A DNA stretch of 64,000 nt. Source: JAPOXR01 sp965199765. Its GTDB lineage: Bacteria; Pseudomonadota; Alphaproteobacteria; Rhodobacterales; Rhodobacteraceae. Below, in pieces: positions 8,163 through 16,694 of the stretch; positions within the stretch are counted from its first letter, which is position 1, and each line of letters opens with the position of its first letter. Location: positions 1,426,001 through 1,490,000 of the forward strand of contig CBDATC010000002.1 in NCBI GenBank assembly GCA_965199765.1. The letters run 5' to 3'. The position numbers were made by a program, and so were the translations under genes. The notes below the pieces were generated by a model. The model searched no databases. It had not been told where the DNA came from and worked only from the letters and a program-made list of their open reading frames with translations.

Positions 8163-9032
8163 TTACAGAATAAGTTTTTTCTCGGCCGGCTCCAGATTGT
8201 CGTAATTCCAGAGCTGTCGGCCTGCGACGATTTTGGTGAAATGATTCACCCCTTGAGCGGGCAGCAATCCATAGAGATCCAGCTTACGACGCATCCACGC
8301 CCGGTCGAGGTCGTTAAGTTCGCTTTCAACCGCATCAACGCCAAGGCTGCGGATTGAGCCCCCGATGAAAATCGTGCCGTCATACATGGAATCGCCAAGA
8401 TTCTTACCGGCGTCGCCGCATACGATCATGCGACCGCGCTGCATCATGAAACCAGACAGCGCTCCGGTGTCGCCGCCAACAATGATGGTTCCGCCTTTCA
8501 TATCGATTCCAGTGCGCGACCCAACCGACCCCTTGCAGACCAGATCACCGCCGCGAATGGCGGCGCCGAAGGTCGAACCGGCATTTTTTTCTATGATGAT
8601 TGTTCCAGACATCATGTTCTCTCCGCACGACCAGCCAACGCGGCCATTGATGCGAACGTTTGGCCCATCAATCAATCCGACACCAAAATATCCCAAAGAC
8701 CCTTCAAAAATCAGGTTCAGCCGACTGAGTATTCCTACACCGAGACTGTGTTTGCCGCGCGGGTTGCGAATAACAACGGTTCCGTATCCTTGCTGCATGA
8801 GATCCCGGATACGGTTATTGACTTCGGTTGAGGTCAGCCCATCGGCGTCAATGTCAGTTCTCTTGTTGAAATCGACATCTGGCGACCAAGGGTAGGCAAG
8901 ATTAGGTTCGGCGTCCGGGTCAAACTCGATGACCATTGATCGGCCGGACAGCTGTTCAGTTGTCATTCCGAGCGCGGCAACGCGCTCCTCCTGTGACATT
9001 TTGGCAAGGGCGCCGTCGCTCAGGCCTGCCAT
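8163..9032 (-). CDS. glxC: GXGXG domain subunit of glutamate synthase-type complex (GlxC/MgsB-like)
   Basis: The 289-residue protein has a short N-terminal extension and then the right-handed beta-helix of the glutamate synthase C-terminal (GXGXG) domain, visible as repeated Gly-rich turns such as GRVGWSCGENMMSG, KGGTIIVGGDTGAL and YDGTIFIGGSIRSLG. In full-length synthases this domain is structural and holds the ammonia channel. Its start overlaps the end of glxB by 13 bp and its end is 3 bp from glxD, so the three subunits are tightly coupled. Confidence 0.83.
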   Translation of the reverse strand: MAGLSDGALAKMSQEERVAALGMTTEQLSGRSMVIEFDPDAEPNLAYPWSPDVDFNKRTDIDADGLTSTEVNNRIRDLMQQGYGTVVIRNPRGKHSLGVGILSRLNLIFEGSLGYFGVGLIDGPNVRINGRVGWSCGENMMSGTIIIEKNAGSTFGAAIRGGDLVCKGSVGSRTGIDMKGGTIIVGGDTGALSGFMMQRGRMIVCGDAGKNLGDSMYDGTIFIGGSIRSLGVDAVESELNDLDRAWMRRKLDLYGLLPAQGVNHFTKIVAGRQLWNYDNLEPAEKKLIL

Positions 9033-9955
9033 ACGCGGACCTCCTCGTCATAGGGATCATAGGTATCGATCTCTTCCGGGATGATCGCTCTGATGGCGAC
9101 CTCCTCAGATGCCATGGCAATGAGGTTGTCGCTCTCGTAAAGAACAAGAGGCTTGGCGGCCATTGTATCCTTGGCCATGCCCAATGCGTCGCGTGTCGCG
9201 ACAAGATACGTGAAAACCCCGTCAATTTCATCAATTGAACGGCGAAGACTCTGTTCAAGAGTTTCGCCGTTGGCCAAGTTATGGGCGGTGTAAACCGCTA
9301 ACAGTTCCGAGTCGCAATCTGACATGAAACGATGACCTTTGCGTTCCATTTCACGTCGCATGATCCAGTAATTGGTGAGCTGGCCGTTATGCACGACTGA
9401 AACGTCGTTGTAAGGAAACGCCCAGTAGGGATGCGCTGAACGGATATCCACATCCGACTCGGTCGCCATGCGGGTATGCCCGATGGCGTGCGTTCCGCTG
9501 AAATCATCCAGCTTGTATGCAGCTGACACTGTCGCTGCATCGCCTAAATCCTTGATCATTTCCAAACCATTGCCGATCGACAGGATTTCGACGCCTTCGG
9601 TTTCTTCGATATGGCGGGCCATATCTTCGATATCGCCGTCATGCGAGATGACATACCGCAATGCGTATTCGGTTGCGTGTTCCCGTGATTTTACCACCGC
9701 GCCATGTTCTTCAAGTATGCCTTCAACGGCAGCCTTGCGCGCTTCAATCACAGCGCGGATTCCGTGCCCGCGCCCCATATCTTCCTGCTCTGCCACTTTG
9801 AGCCGCATTACGAATTCCGCGGGCGATCCTTGTCGATAGACAGCGTAACCCGTTGAATCCGGACCGCGGTGCTTGAGCGCCTGCAGCATCGAAGTCATCT
9901 CGACTCCAACATCTGAAACCCTACCGCGATGAATCAGTCCAGCAATTCCGCACAT
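9020..9955 (-). CDS. glxB: Class II glutamine amidotransferase subunit (GlxB/MgsA-like)
   Basis: The 311-residue protein begins MCGIAGLIHRG, so processing exposes the N-terminal cysteine nucleophile of Ntn-type class II amidotransferases. Other family signatures are HRGPDSTGYAVY, HTRMATES and SVVHNGQLTNYW. It would hydrolyse glutamine and pass ammonia to the GlxC/GlxD pair. A linker at residues 70-130 is longer than in the minimal domain. It follows the glutamine synthetase-like gene by 55 bp and overlaps glxC. Confidence 0.86.
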   Translation of the reverse strand: MCGIAGLIHRGRVSDVGVEMTSMLQALKHRGPDSTGYAVYRQGSPAEFVMRLKVAEQEDMGRGHGIRAVIEARKAAVEGILEEHGAVVKSREHATEYALRYVISHDGDIEDMARHIEETEGVEILSIGNGLEMIKDLGDAATVSAAYKLDDFSGTHAIGHTRMATESDVDIRSAHPYWAFPYNDVSVVHNGQLTNYWIMRREMERKGHRFMSDCDSELLAVYTAHNLANGETLEQSLRRSIDEIDGVFTYLVATRDALGMAKDTMAAKPLVLYESDNLIAMASEEVAIRAIIPEEIDTYDPYDEEVRVWQA

Positions 9956-10010
9956 GGATTTTTCCTTTCATAAGGCAGCGTCCGCATTGCGGCCGCTGCC
10001 TATAGGGAGA

Positions 10011-11492
10011 CTATGGGAGACAATCGATATAGGTGTCGAGATCCCAGTCCGAGACTGTATGCATGAACCTCTCCCACTCATCTGTCTTATATTCGTGATA
10101 GAGCCGGTACATTTCACCGGGCAAGCCGCGCTTCACGACTTCGTCCACCGCCAGCGCGTCCAGGGCTTCACCGAGTGACATTGGAAGTTTCTTCACCTGT
10201 TTGCCCGCATCAATGGCTTCGTAGATGTTGCGTTCCTCCGGCTCGCCGGGATCCAGATTGTTGACGATGCCATCATCGGCCGCTGCCAAAATGGTCGACC
10301 CCATGAGATAGGGATTCACCATCGAGTCGACTGAACGGTACTCGAACCGTCCGGGCGCGGACACACGCAGCCCGGTGGTTCGGTTCTGGAAACCCCAGTC
10401 AGCGAACACCGGAGCCCAGAATCCTGTATCCCACAGTCTTCGATACGAATTCACCGTCGATGCGCCGATGGCTGTCAGGGCTCGCAGATGGTGCACAATG
10501 CCGCCGATCGCCTTCAGCCCGTCTTTGCCGGGCATCTGCGGATCGTCGCCGTCGGGCATGAAGGTGTTCCTGCCGCCCGACACATAAGTATAGTTATGGG
10601 CCATTCCGGGAAGATTGTCGGGATCGTTACCCGTGCGTTTCAGCACATCTTCACCACCGTGCCAGAGCGAGAGATTATGGTGGCAGCCTGATGCCGAGAC
10701 GCCCATGAACGGCTTCGACATGAAGCAGGCGATGAGGTTGAATTCGCGAGCGACCTGGGCACAGATTTGTCGATACGTTGTTAATCGGTCGGCGTTGCGC
10801 AGCACGTCGTCGAATGTCCAATTCAATTCCAGTTGACCCGGGGCATCTTCGTGATCGCCTTGAATCATGTCGAGTCCCATTTTCCGGGCATAGCGGATGA
10901 CCTGCATATACACAGGCCGAAGACTCTCGAATTGATCAATGTGGTAGCAGAACGGCTTCGAGAATCCTCCGGCGGGCCGACCTCGCTCGTCTTTCTTCAG
11001 CCACATCATTTCGGGTTCGGTGCCGACCCTGAGTTGCAGTCCGTTATGCTTCTCTTGGAACTGTTCGTGCAACCTTTGCAGGTTACCGCGGCAGTCAGCC
11101 GTCAGGTAACCGCCGGGGTCAACTTTTTCTTCACGGTTTCGGAAGAGCGTGCAGAAGAACCGGGCGATCTTCGGTTCCCACGGGAGTTGCATCATGGTTT
11201 CCGGTTCAGGGATTCCCACAAGTTCCGCAGCTTCTGGACCATATCCCAGATAGTCGCCCGAGCGGTTGGTGAATAGGTTAACCGTCGCTCCATAGACCAG
11301 CTGAAATCCCTTCTGCGCGATGCTTTCCCAGTGGTCCGCAGGGATGCCTTTTCCCATCACCTTTCCGGTAACCGAGATAAACTGAAGATAAAGATATTCT
11401 ATCCCCATTTCATCGATCATCGCACGAACTTCGCGCACTTGGTCGGCTCGCCCCGGTTTGCTGACAAACCGTTCAATGTCCATTTCCGCCAT
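10011..11492 (-). CDS. Glutamine synthetase-family ligase (GlnT / gamma-glutamylmethylamide synthetase-like)
   Basis: This 493-residue enzyme of the glutamine synthetase fold shows the N-terminal beta-grasp (MGIEYLYLQFISVTGKVMGK), the metal/glutamate-binding RVGTEPEMMW, the GDHEDAPGQLELNW motif corresponding to the NxxHEVAxGQ/E signature, and the ATP-side segment KPFMGVSASGCHHNLSLW. Such ligases next to glxBCD-type genes are either GlnT-like glutamine synthetases or gamma-glutamylmethylamide synthetases of the methylamine pathway. I see no methylglutamate dehydrogenase subunits in the window, so the substrate is open. GGAGG stands 5 bases upstream of the ATG. A small hairpin at 11516-11535 lies in the leader. 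Confidence 0.82.
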   Translation of the reverse strand: MAEMDIERFVSKPGRADQVREVRAMIDEMGIEYLYLQFISVTGKVMGKGIPADHWESIAQKGFQLVYGATVNLFTNRSGDYLGYGPEAAELVGIPEPETMMQLPWEPKIARFFCTLFRNREEKVDPGGYLTADCRGNLQRLHEQFQEKHNGLQLRVGTEPEMMWLKKDERGRPAGGFSKPFCYHIDQFESLRPVYMQVIRYARKMGLDMIQGDHEDAPGQLELNWTFDDVLRNADRLTTYRQICAQVAREFNLIACFMSKPFMGVSASGCHHNLSLWHGGEDVLKRTGNDPDNLPGMAHNYTYVSGGRNTFMPDGDDPQMPGKDGLKAIGGIVHHLRALTAIGASTVNSYRRLWDTGFWAPVFADWGFQNRTTGLRVSAPGRFEYRSVDSMVNPYLMGSTILAAADDGIVNNLDPGEPEERNIYEAIDAGKQVKKLPMSLGEALDALAVDEVVKRGLPGEMYRLYHEYKTDEWERFMHTVSDWDLDTYIDCLP

Positions 11493-11540
11493 TTATTCCT
11501 CCAATACTCTCTGCAGCGCCGGGCTTTGCCCGCGCAATTG

Positions 11541-13001
11541 CTAACACCAAGGATTAGATCTGTTCAAAACCGAATGCGGTTTACCCTTTGCAAATTTGTC
11601 CAAGCGGAAGGGTTGCCGCAATTCCTGCGGTTCACCAATCGCTTCGTCGGCTCTCGGATGCCCAACTTCAATAATTTTTGATTCGTGGTTAGAATCTGCC
11701 ATGACTGCCGTATTCCCGCAAAACCGGTCAAAGACCGGAAATCTTCTCTCGGTGAAGCATCCGACGCCTCTCGACGACACTCGGTGACATATTGATATCA
11801 TGCCCTCGAACCGCTCACGGCAATGAGCCAGAGCCGACACCCACATCGTTGCAAAATCATGGCTGGCCACGAATTCCGGACTGGACGTCCCGACCGGATT
11901 AACAGCGCTTTCATCCATCGATGTTTCGACCTGACAGAGGGAAGCACTGCCTTCCGCAACTTCGAAGTGCCAGTCAGCTTCGGAGTTAATTCCCCAAGCC
12001 TGCTCAGTTTTGCTTGAGCCGTCCACATCCGCACAAAGCGCAGCATCGGCGTCTATCGGGATCATCGACGGCGCTTTGCCATCTTCGGCCAGCAGGGTTT
12101 CCGGCGGCACGGTCAATGCGCCTTCTTCATACTGCAAGAAACGCCTCCACATGGCGACATCCTTTCGGATGTTGCCATCCAGGATTTCCACAGTGATTGA
12201 TTTTGGAATTTCCGACATATCGCTAAGACCGCAGTTCCATGTTCCAACACCGATAATGACATGGTCGCATTCAATGCATCCGTGATCGGATTCGAAGCAT
12301 CCAAAGGAATTGTACGCAGATGCAAATTTGAATGCTTCTGAGGTTTTGCAGGAAAAATTCAACGCTCCCTCGACTTCCGCCTTCTTCGCAAGCCCTTGCA
12401 ACGACTTGGTGTTGTTCGAGCATCCGCTGCATCTTGCGTGTCGAATCGAAGTAAGTTTCCTTACTTGCCAATCGCCAAACGGACCAAGCAAATCGATTGA
12501 ATCATGATTGGCGCCCTCGTTTGAGCATTCAATGAAATCGCTCTGACAGACGATTTCGCGCTGCTGCCGGCAAATCGAACAAACATTTTCGTGCATGAAT
12601 TCACAGAAGACCTGCATACATCCGGCAGGATGAAAGCTCAGCTCCTCTGGATCGGATTCCCAAACACCAACCGAATGCACGATAGGACATCGCATTCCGG
12701 GTAGAATAGAGTTGGTGCATCCGTCATCGTCAGCAATGCTGAACACTTTGGAAGCCATGAATAGTTTTTCCATAGCTTTAGCAGCGATCTGGCCTTCTGC
12801 GCCTTTGCTGGCTGCGTTCAGCTGCTGTCGAAAGCACCAAGCCGTTGGCACGCTGTGAATTACCGCGCTGCCAATTTTGAACTCGGCGCTTTCAGGTATG
12901 TCCATTGCCGCTCCTGCAACTGCCCACGAAGGCTGGCCCATGATTCGTATAACCCTGCAAAATCCCATACCACATTGCTTCCAATAAGGCAAGAAATTCA
13001 T
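11541..13001 (-). pseudogene. Decayed FAD-dependent oxidoreductase, N-terminal FAD domain missing, frame still open
   Basis: An uninterrupted 486-codon frame resembles sarcosine/dimethylglycine dehydrogenase-type (DAO fold) oxidoreductases only from about residue 100 onward. Recognisable stretches are VHSVGVWESDPEELSFHPAG, TSSPEFVASHDFATMWVSAL, GVGCFTERRFPVFDRF and a final ADSNHESKIIEVGHPRAD segment. The N-terminal GxGxxG Rossmann fingerprint that should bind FAD is absent, and many normally conserved glycines and aromatics are replaced, often by cysteine. It stands first in the glx-type operon, facing the GntR gene, the position where such oxidoreductases occur in related clusters. I read it as a decayed gene; a repurposed cysteine-rich protein cannot be excluded. 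Confidence 0.55.
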
Positions 13002-13065
13002 GCCACTAAAATACCACTATTGTAATATGACTAATTTTGGCATATAATTGGCATTAATTCAGGAG
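13000..13065. promoter_or_regulatory. GntR/FCD regulator intergenic operator region
   Basis: Two direct repeats TTGGCAT (13037-13043 and 13048-13054, 11 bp apart) and an inverted ATGCCA (13000-13005) lie in the short gap between the divergent regulator and the operon. They surround an AT-rich TATAAT-like element. AGGAG (13061-13065) is the ribosome site of the regulator and decides its start at ATG 13073. These repeats are the likely binding sites of the adjacent regulator. Confidence 0.45.
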
Positions 13066-13072
13066 TTTTGTG

Positions 13073-13759
13073 ATGGCGATCAGCAGATCCGCGAGCCGGT
13101 CTTCCAAAGTGGCGGAAGAAATTCGTGAATCCATAGATCGCGGCGAACTCAAGCCCAGCGACCGATTGCCTCCGGAACGCCGTCTGGCTGAACAGTTCGG
13201 TGTATCGCGAGTCACGATACGCCGCGCATTGGCGAAACTCTCCGAAGACGGGCTGATCTTTACATATCAGGGCAGCGGAAATTATGTGCAGCGAAGCCGT
13301 TCTATGCCAACAAGAAATGTCTTTGAGACAGCACGTCCGCTGGAACTGATGGATGTGAGGTTTGCGCTCGAACCGCACATCTGCCGTTTGGCCGTTTTGA
13401 ACGCGCTTCAATCTGACTTCGATAAACTTGAATCTCTTCTCCTTGAGATGGAAGCGAGCATCTTGGACACAACGCGGTTCGCTGATGCAGATACGAGATT
13501 TCATACATTTTTGGTTGAAACCACCGGTAACCAGCTATTGATTTGGATATCATCCCAGATCAATTCAGTAAGGTCACAGCGGCAATGGACGAAAATGCGT
13601 CATTTGACACTCGAACCGATCATCATTTCACAATACAACAAGCAGCATAGAGCGATCGTGGATGCTATCCGTTCGCGCGCACCCGAAGAGGCGGCGAATT
13701 GCATGAAAGATCATCTGGAAACAGCACGGCTGTCACTGACGCGAGCATCCGCCACCTAA
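13073..13759 (+). CDS. GntR-family regulator with FCD domain
   Basis: The 228-residue protein has a winged helix at residues 10-75 (LPPERRLAEQFGVSRVTIRR, then the wing YQGSGNYVQ) followed by an all-helical FCD ligand-binding domain of the FadR subfamily, with ELMDVRFALEPHICRLAV and the metal/ligand histidines in DTRFHTFLVE, KQHRAIVDAI and MKDHLETAR. Such regulators bind small carboxylates and usually repress the adjacent divergent operon. Its position against the glx-type operon, with repeats between, makes that operon the likely target. Confidence 0.88.
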   Translation: MAISRSASRSSKVAEEIRESIDRGELKPSDRLPPERRLAEQFGVSRVTIRRALAKLSEDGLIFTYQGSGNYVQRSRSMPTRNVFETARPLELMDVRFALEPHICRLAVLNALQSDFDKLESLLLEMEASILDTTRFADADTRFHTFLVETTGNQLLIWISSQINSVRSQRQWTKMRHLTLEPIIISQYNKQHRAIVDAIRSRAPEEAANCMKDHLETARLSLTRASAT

Positions 13760-13787
13760 AAGGCCCGTCTCCTGAATGACAGGTGAT

Positions 13788-14468
13788 TCAGCGAACATAG
13801 TCCATGACCAATACCCGTGTCCGATCCGGCAGCTGCTCGCGGCTGATCGTTGTTGTATGGTCAAATGCAAAATCGATTTGTTCGTCTTTGAAAAGTTGCA
13901 GAAAACTCTCAATCCACATTGTGTTTCGGGGTTTGTAGGTGAGAGTCCGAAAATGCATCGGAACGATGATTTTCGGCTTTACGGCATGAATCATCTCCAT
14001 CAGATCCGGCAGTTGGATTGTCAGATAGCCGCCAGCCAGCGCTAGAAGAATATCGCAATCTTCGAAGAATGCGATCTGCGTTGCTGTCAAAGGGTTTCCC
14101 ACATCACCCATATGAGCAATTCTAATTCCATCCAGCGTGAATCGATACATTCCATTCTGCCCCGGCACTTCGTGATCAGGATGATGGTCCCATTCGGCGG
14201 CCTCAATCGCGGTAACCTCTAACCCGGCGCATTCAGCCCGCCTGCCGCTCTGAGCGACCTCCAACGCATTCAATACAACCGGAGACCCTGGAATGAGATC
14301 GGCACGGCAGTGCCCATCATCGTCATCCGACGAAATAACAACTAAATCCGGCGTATCCTTGATCGGAGGATAACCAACTCCTTCAGGCGTATAGGGATCT
14401 GTAATGACAGTGAAGCCTCTGTCATCTTTCAGCCTAAACGCCGCGTGGCCGTACCATTTGATTTCCAA
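13788..14468 (-). CDS. Metallo-beta-lactamase-fold hydrolase with non-canonical metal motif
   Basis: The 226-residue protein starts MEIKWYGHAAFRL, typical of the UPF0173/L-ascorbate-6-phosphate lactonase-like branch, and retains AHMGDVGNPL and VPMHFRTLTYKPRN. The usual HxHxDH block is replaced by SSDDDDGHC (about residues 46-54), with another His-rich stretch AEWDHHPDHE. The metal site is therefore altered or built from other residues. It converges on the GntR gene with 28 bp between stop codons. Its substrate is not evident; loss of function is possible but the frame is intact and the rest is well preserved. Confidence 0.75.
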   Translation of the reverse strand: MEIKWYGHAAFRLKDDRGFTVITDPYTPEGVGYPPIKDTPDLVVISSDDDDGHCRADLIPGSPVVLNALEVAQSGRRAECAGLEVTAIEAAEWDHHPDHEVPGQNGMYRFTLDGIRIAHMGDVGNPLTATQIAFFEDCDILLALAGGYLTIQLPDLMEMIHAVKPKIIVPMHFRTLTYKPRNTMWIESFLQLFKDEQIDFAFDHTTTISREQLPDRTRVLVMDYVR

Positions 14469-14518
14469 TTTCTGTTCCCCCTAAATGAATTGCCTGGCAG
14501 TCAGAAAGTAAACAACAT

Positions 14519-14540
14519 GGTAGTGTCCAGAATCTTTCGA
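14519..14540 (-). repeat. Solo IS256-type terminal repeat
   Basis: GGTAGTGTCCAGAATCTTTC is the reverse complement of the 3' terminus shared by the IS256 fragments of this window. No transposase sequence follows, so only the end remains, 22 bp from the boundary of the next IS. Confidence 0.7.
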
Positions 14541-14562
14541 ATCTTCGTTATCACAAACAGCA

Positions 14563-16066
14563 GAGGTTTTTGCAAAATTCCTCGATGATGCCGGCTTTTG
14601 GAGCTCCGGTCCGGCTGACGGTCGCCGCCCGGCCCTGATCACGGGCTTGGAGGGTCGGGATTGGTCCTGATTCGCCGTGCTGGAGCCGGTTTGGCCCTTT
14701 TTTCCGGCTTCCGGCTTTTTTCAAGGCGAGCGGGAGCGCCTTCCCGAGACAGGAAGCTCTCCGGGGGCGGTGATAAGGGATTGAAGCCGGTTCAGATGTT
14801 CATGCGCATCATCTGATCGGTCAGCAGGGCGATCACGCCGAACATCAGATGACAGAACACTTTCTTATTGCCGCGCACCCGGACATGCTTGGCCCCGAAC
14901 TGGTCCTTGAGGCGGCCGAAGAAACGCTCCACCGTCGAGCGTTCCCGCATGCGCGCCGTTTCGGCCGGCACATGACGCGCGGCGCGGTCGGCGCGCCGGC
15001 TGCTGTGAAGCTCCGCCTTGAGCTCCCGGTTCCGGCGCGGGTTCGGCTCGATCAGGGGAACATGGCCGAGGCGGAGAGAGCATGCGCGGATTTCATCGGC
15101 GTCATAAGCGCTGTCCATGAGATCATAGAGACTGTCGGCCCGTTCGGCCGACATCGCCGCCAGGGGCAGAGCCGCCTGGCTGTCATGCAGCGAGGCCGAT
15201 GTGAGAAGGCAGCTGACCGGAATGCCGCCGTCGGCGACATCGGCATGGAGCTTGTATCCCTTCCAGAAACCGCGGCGGCCCCTGCTGTCCTTCTTGACGC
15301 CGAAGTCGCAGGCCGAGGGCAGATCCCCGATCATCTCTTCCAGCGTCATCCTTTGCTGACGCTGCAGGCGGGTGAGCGGCTTTTTCACTTCCTCTCCTTT
15401 GCGCGGACGGCCCGGGCGGCGTTTCGCCCCGGCCTTCCGGCCCGGCTTCGGAACCGCTTTCTCGCGGGCCTCGACCGCCGTCGAGTCCCGGGACAGATGA
15501 CCGGCGATACGATTGTCAAACATCTGTTTGACGATGGCATCGTGAACGCGCTCCGTCAGGCCTTCCCCGGCGAACTCCGCGAAAGCCCGCGAAAACGTCG
15601 CTTCGGAGGGAACTTCGCCGCGGTGAAGCCAGCCGCACAGCTGCCGCAGCACGCGGTCGCAATGCAGACGATCGATCAGAGACCGGGTTGTGGGCAGACC
15701 GCACACCGCCTTGGCAAGAAATGCGCGGGCCAGCCTCAACCGGCTTTCCCGCGGCCGGCCGGGCCTGCGGCCGGTGAACCGGATCTGATGCTCCAGTCTG
15801 GAATACTCGATCGCTATGACGAGCTGCTCATGGCTGTCGCAGAGCGGACCGGCCTCTTCGCCGAGAAAAGGAAAAAGTTCCGCTTGAAAAAATCCCCAGC
15901 GATCATTTATACTCTCTTGCAGGGACATCGGCCACACCTCCGTTATTTTGTGGTTTTACTGGTTGCAAGATACCGCGGATGGCCGATTCCTTACAACCCC
16001 GCACCCCTCGATTTCAGCGTTTTTTCGCAGAAAACCAGGTGCGCGGCCCAATTTTGCAAGAGGCTC
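14563..16066 (-). mobile_element. Complete IS5/IS1182-like insertion sequence
   Basis: The element of about 1.5 kb has imperfect terminal inverted repeats: 14563-14581 (GAGGTTTTTGCAAAATTCC) against 16048-16066, whose complement is GAGCCTCTTGCAAAATTGG (15 of 19 match). Both outer sides carry AGCA, a plausible 4-bp target duplication. It is clearly more GC-rich than its neighbours. Solo copies of its 3' end occur at 59863-60031 and 63859-63913. The insertion ends 12 bp from the truncated JAB/E1-like gene. Confidence 0.85.
14792..15937 (-). CDS. IS5/IS1182-like DDE transposase
   Basis: The 381-residue protein has an N-terminal DUF772-like region, a basic proline-rich linker (residues about 165-190) and the RNase H-like core: an Asp in LSRDSTAVEARE, an Asp in DLMDSAYDADE and the Glu of RSTVERFFGRLKDQFG. 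The frame is open from start to stop and all catalytic residues are present, so the element may still be mobile. A long open frame on the opposite strand (14849-16090) is only a shadow caused by high GC. Confidence 0.88.
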   Translation of the reverse strand: MWPMSLQESINDRWGFFQAELFPFLGEEAGPLCDSHEQLVIAIEYSRLEHQIRFTGRRPGRPRESRLRLARAFLAKAVCGLPTTRSLIDRLHCDRVLRQLCGWLHRGEVPSEATFSRAFAEFAGEGLTERVHDAIVKQMFDNRIAGHLSRDSTAVEAREKAVPKPGRKAGAKRRPGRPRKGEEVKKPLTRLQRQQRMTLEEMIGDLPSACDFGVKKDSRGRRGFWKGYKLHADVADGGIPVSCLLTSASLHDSQAALPLAAMSAERADSLYDLMDSAYDADEIRACSLRLGHVPLIEPNPRRNRELKAELHSSRRADRAARHVPAETARMRERSTVERFFGRLKDQFGAKHVRVRGNKKVFCHLMFGVIALLTDQMMRMNI

Positions 16067-16077
16067 AGCAGAAAATT

Positions 16078-16317
16078 CTATGCACGGTAAGGCCTTGAAC
16101 GACAGAATCGACTTTTCCAGCAGACACGAAATACGATTTCATCATCAAGCGGTGGGACAAGATGGAAGACCAGCGCCGACAATCTCTCGGTGACGGCGCT
16201 CGGTCGCCAGAGACCAAAGCAGAGCGTCTCCTGTCGGAACCCGGCACTAACGTGTTCGAGCAACCGATCGCATATCTGTTGATTTACAACCTCGGTTAAA
16301 ACCGCCTCGTACTTCAC
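16078..16317 (-). pseudogene. Truncated JAB-domain (or JAB-ThiF/E1) protein of a ubiquitin-like operon
   Basis: The GTG start overlaps the stop of the E2-like gene by 4 bp. The first about 60 residues (TEVVNQQICDRLLEH, RQETLCFGLWRPS, SALVFHLVPPLDDEIVF) look like the start of JAB/Mov34 peptidases found with bacterial ubiquitin-like proteins, often fused to a ThiF/E1 domain. The rest diverges into a meaningless tail and stops 12 bp from the IS end. No JAB catalytic HxHxD motif or E1 domain survives on the far side of the IS, so the remainder was deleted. Confidence 0.6.
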
Positions 16318-16694
16318 ACTTGTGTCCAGAAGCGCAATAAATGCCTTTTGAAATAAGATTTTATGGTCTTCTCAGCCGCTGGCAAACGGTCCCAGAAATC
16401 GCTTGGGGGGACGCTGAAGGACACCCAATTCGTCCCATCATGTTTAGCAGCGCTGTGTGCTGGCAATCGAGGTTCAGGGAGATTGGCAACCCAGACAAAA
16501 TGGGGAGGATATTCCGGGTAACCCTCCTGTTGGAACGCTATGCCCACTTGGAAAGTTTGCTCCCCGAACCTGCCGGTCGGGACGGGATAGTCGATTACTG
16601 CTGCCTGTTCCCCTCGTAAACCGCCAATACTTAGTGCCGTCGGCGAATAGCCTAGTGTCCTAAGCTCCTCTTCGATCTGTTCCAATGCAGTCAT
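16314..16694 (-). CDS. Prokaryotic E2-like (Prok-E2_E type) protein
   Basis: Starting at ATG 16694 (coupled ATGA with the upstream Ubl gene), the 126-residue protein resembles the bacterial E2/UBC-related family E found in ubiquitin-like operons: FQVGIAFQQEGYPEYPPHFVW corresponds to the UBC beta-sheet and YPxxPP turn, followed by NWVSFSVPPSDFWDRLP and a C-terminal RHLLRFW. There is no cysteine after the start codon, so an E2 thioester is not possible in this copy; whether this is normal for the subfamily should be checked. It sits between a Ubl gene and a truncated JAB/E1-like gene. Confidence 0.65.
   Translation of the reverse strand: MTALEQIEEELRTLGYSPTALSIGGLRGEQAAVIDYPVPTGRFGEQTFQVGIAFQQEGYPEYPPHFVWVANLPEPRLPAHSAAKHDGTNWVSFSVPPSDFWDRLPAAEKTIKSYFKRHLLRFWTQV

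Noticed and set aside
14849..16090. A 413-codon plus-strand frame opposite the transposase
   Set aside because: It is the GC-rich antisense of a clear DDE transposase and has no family features.
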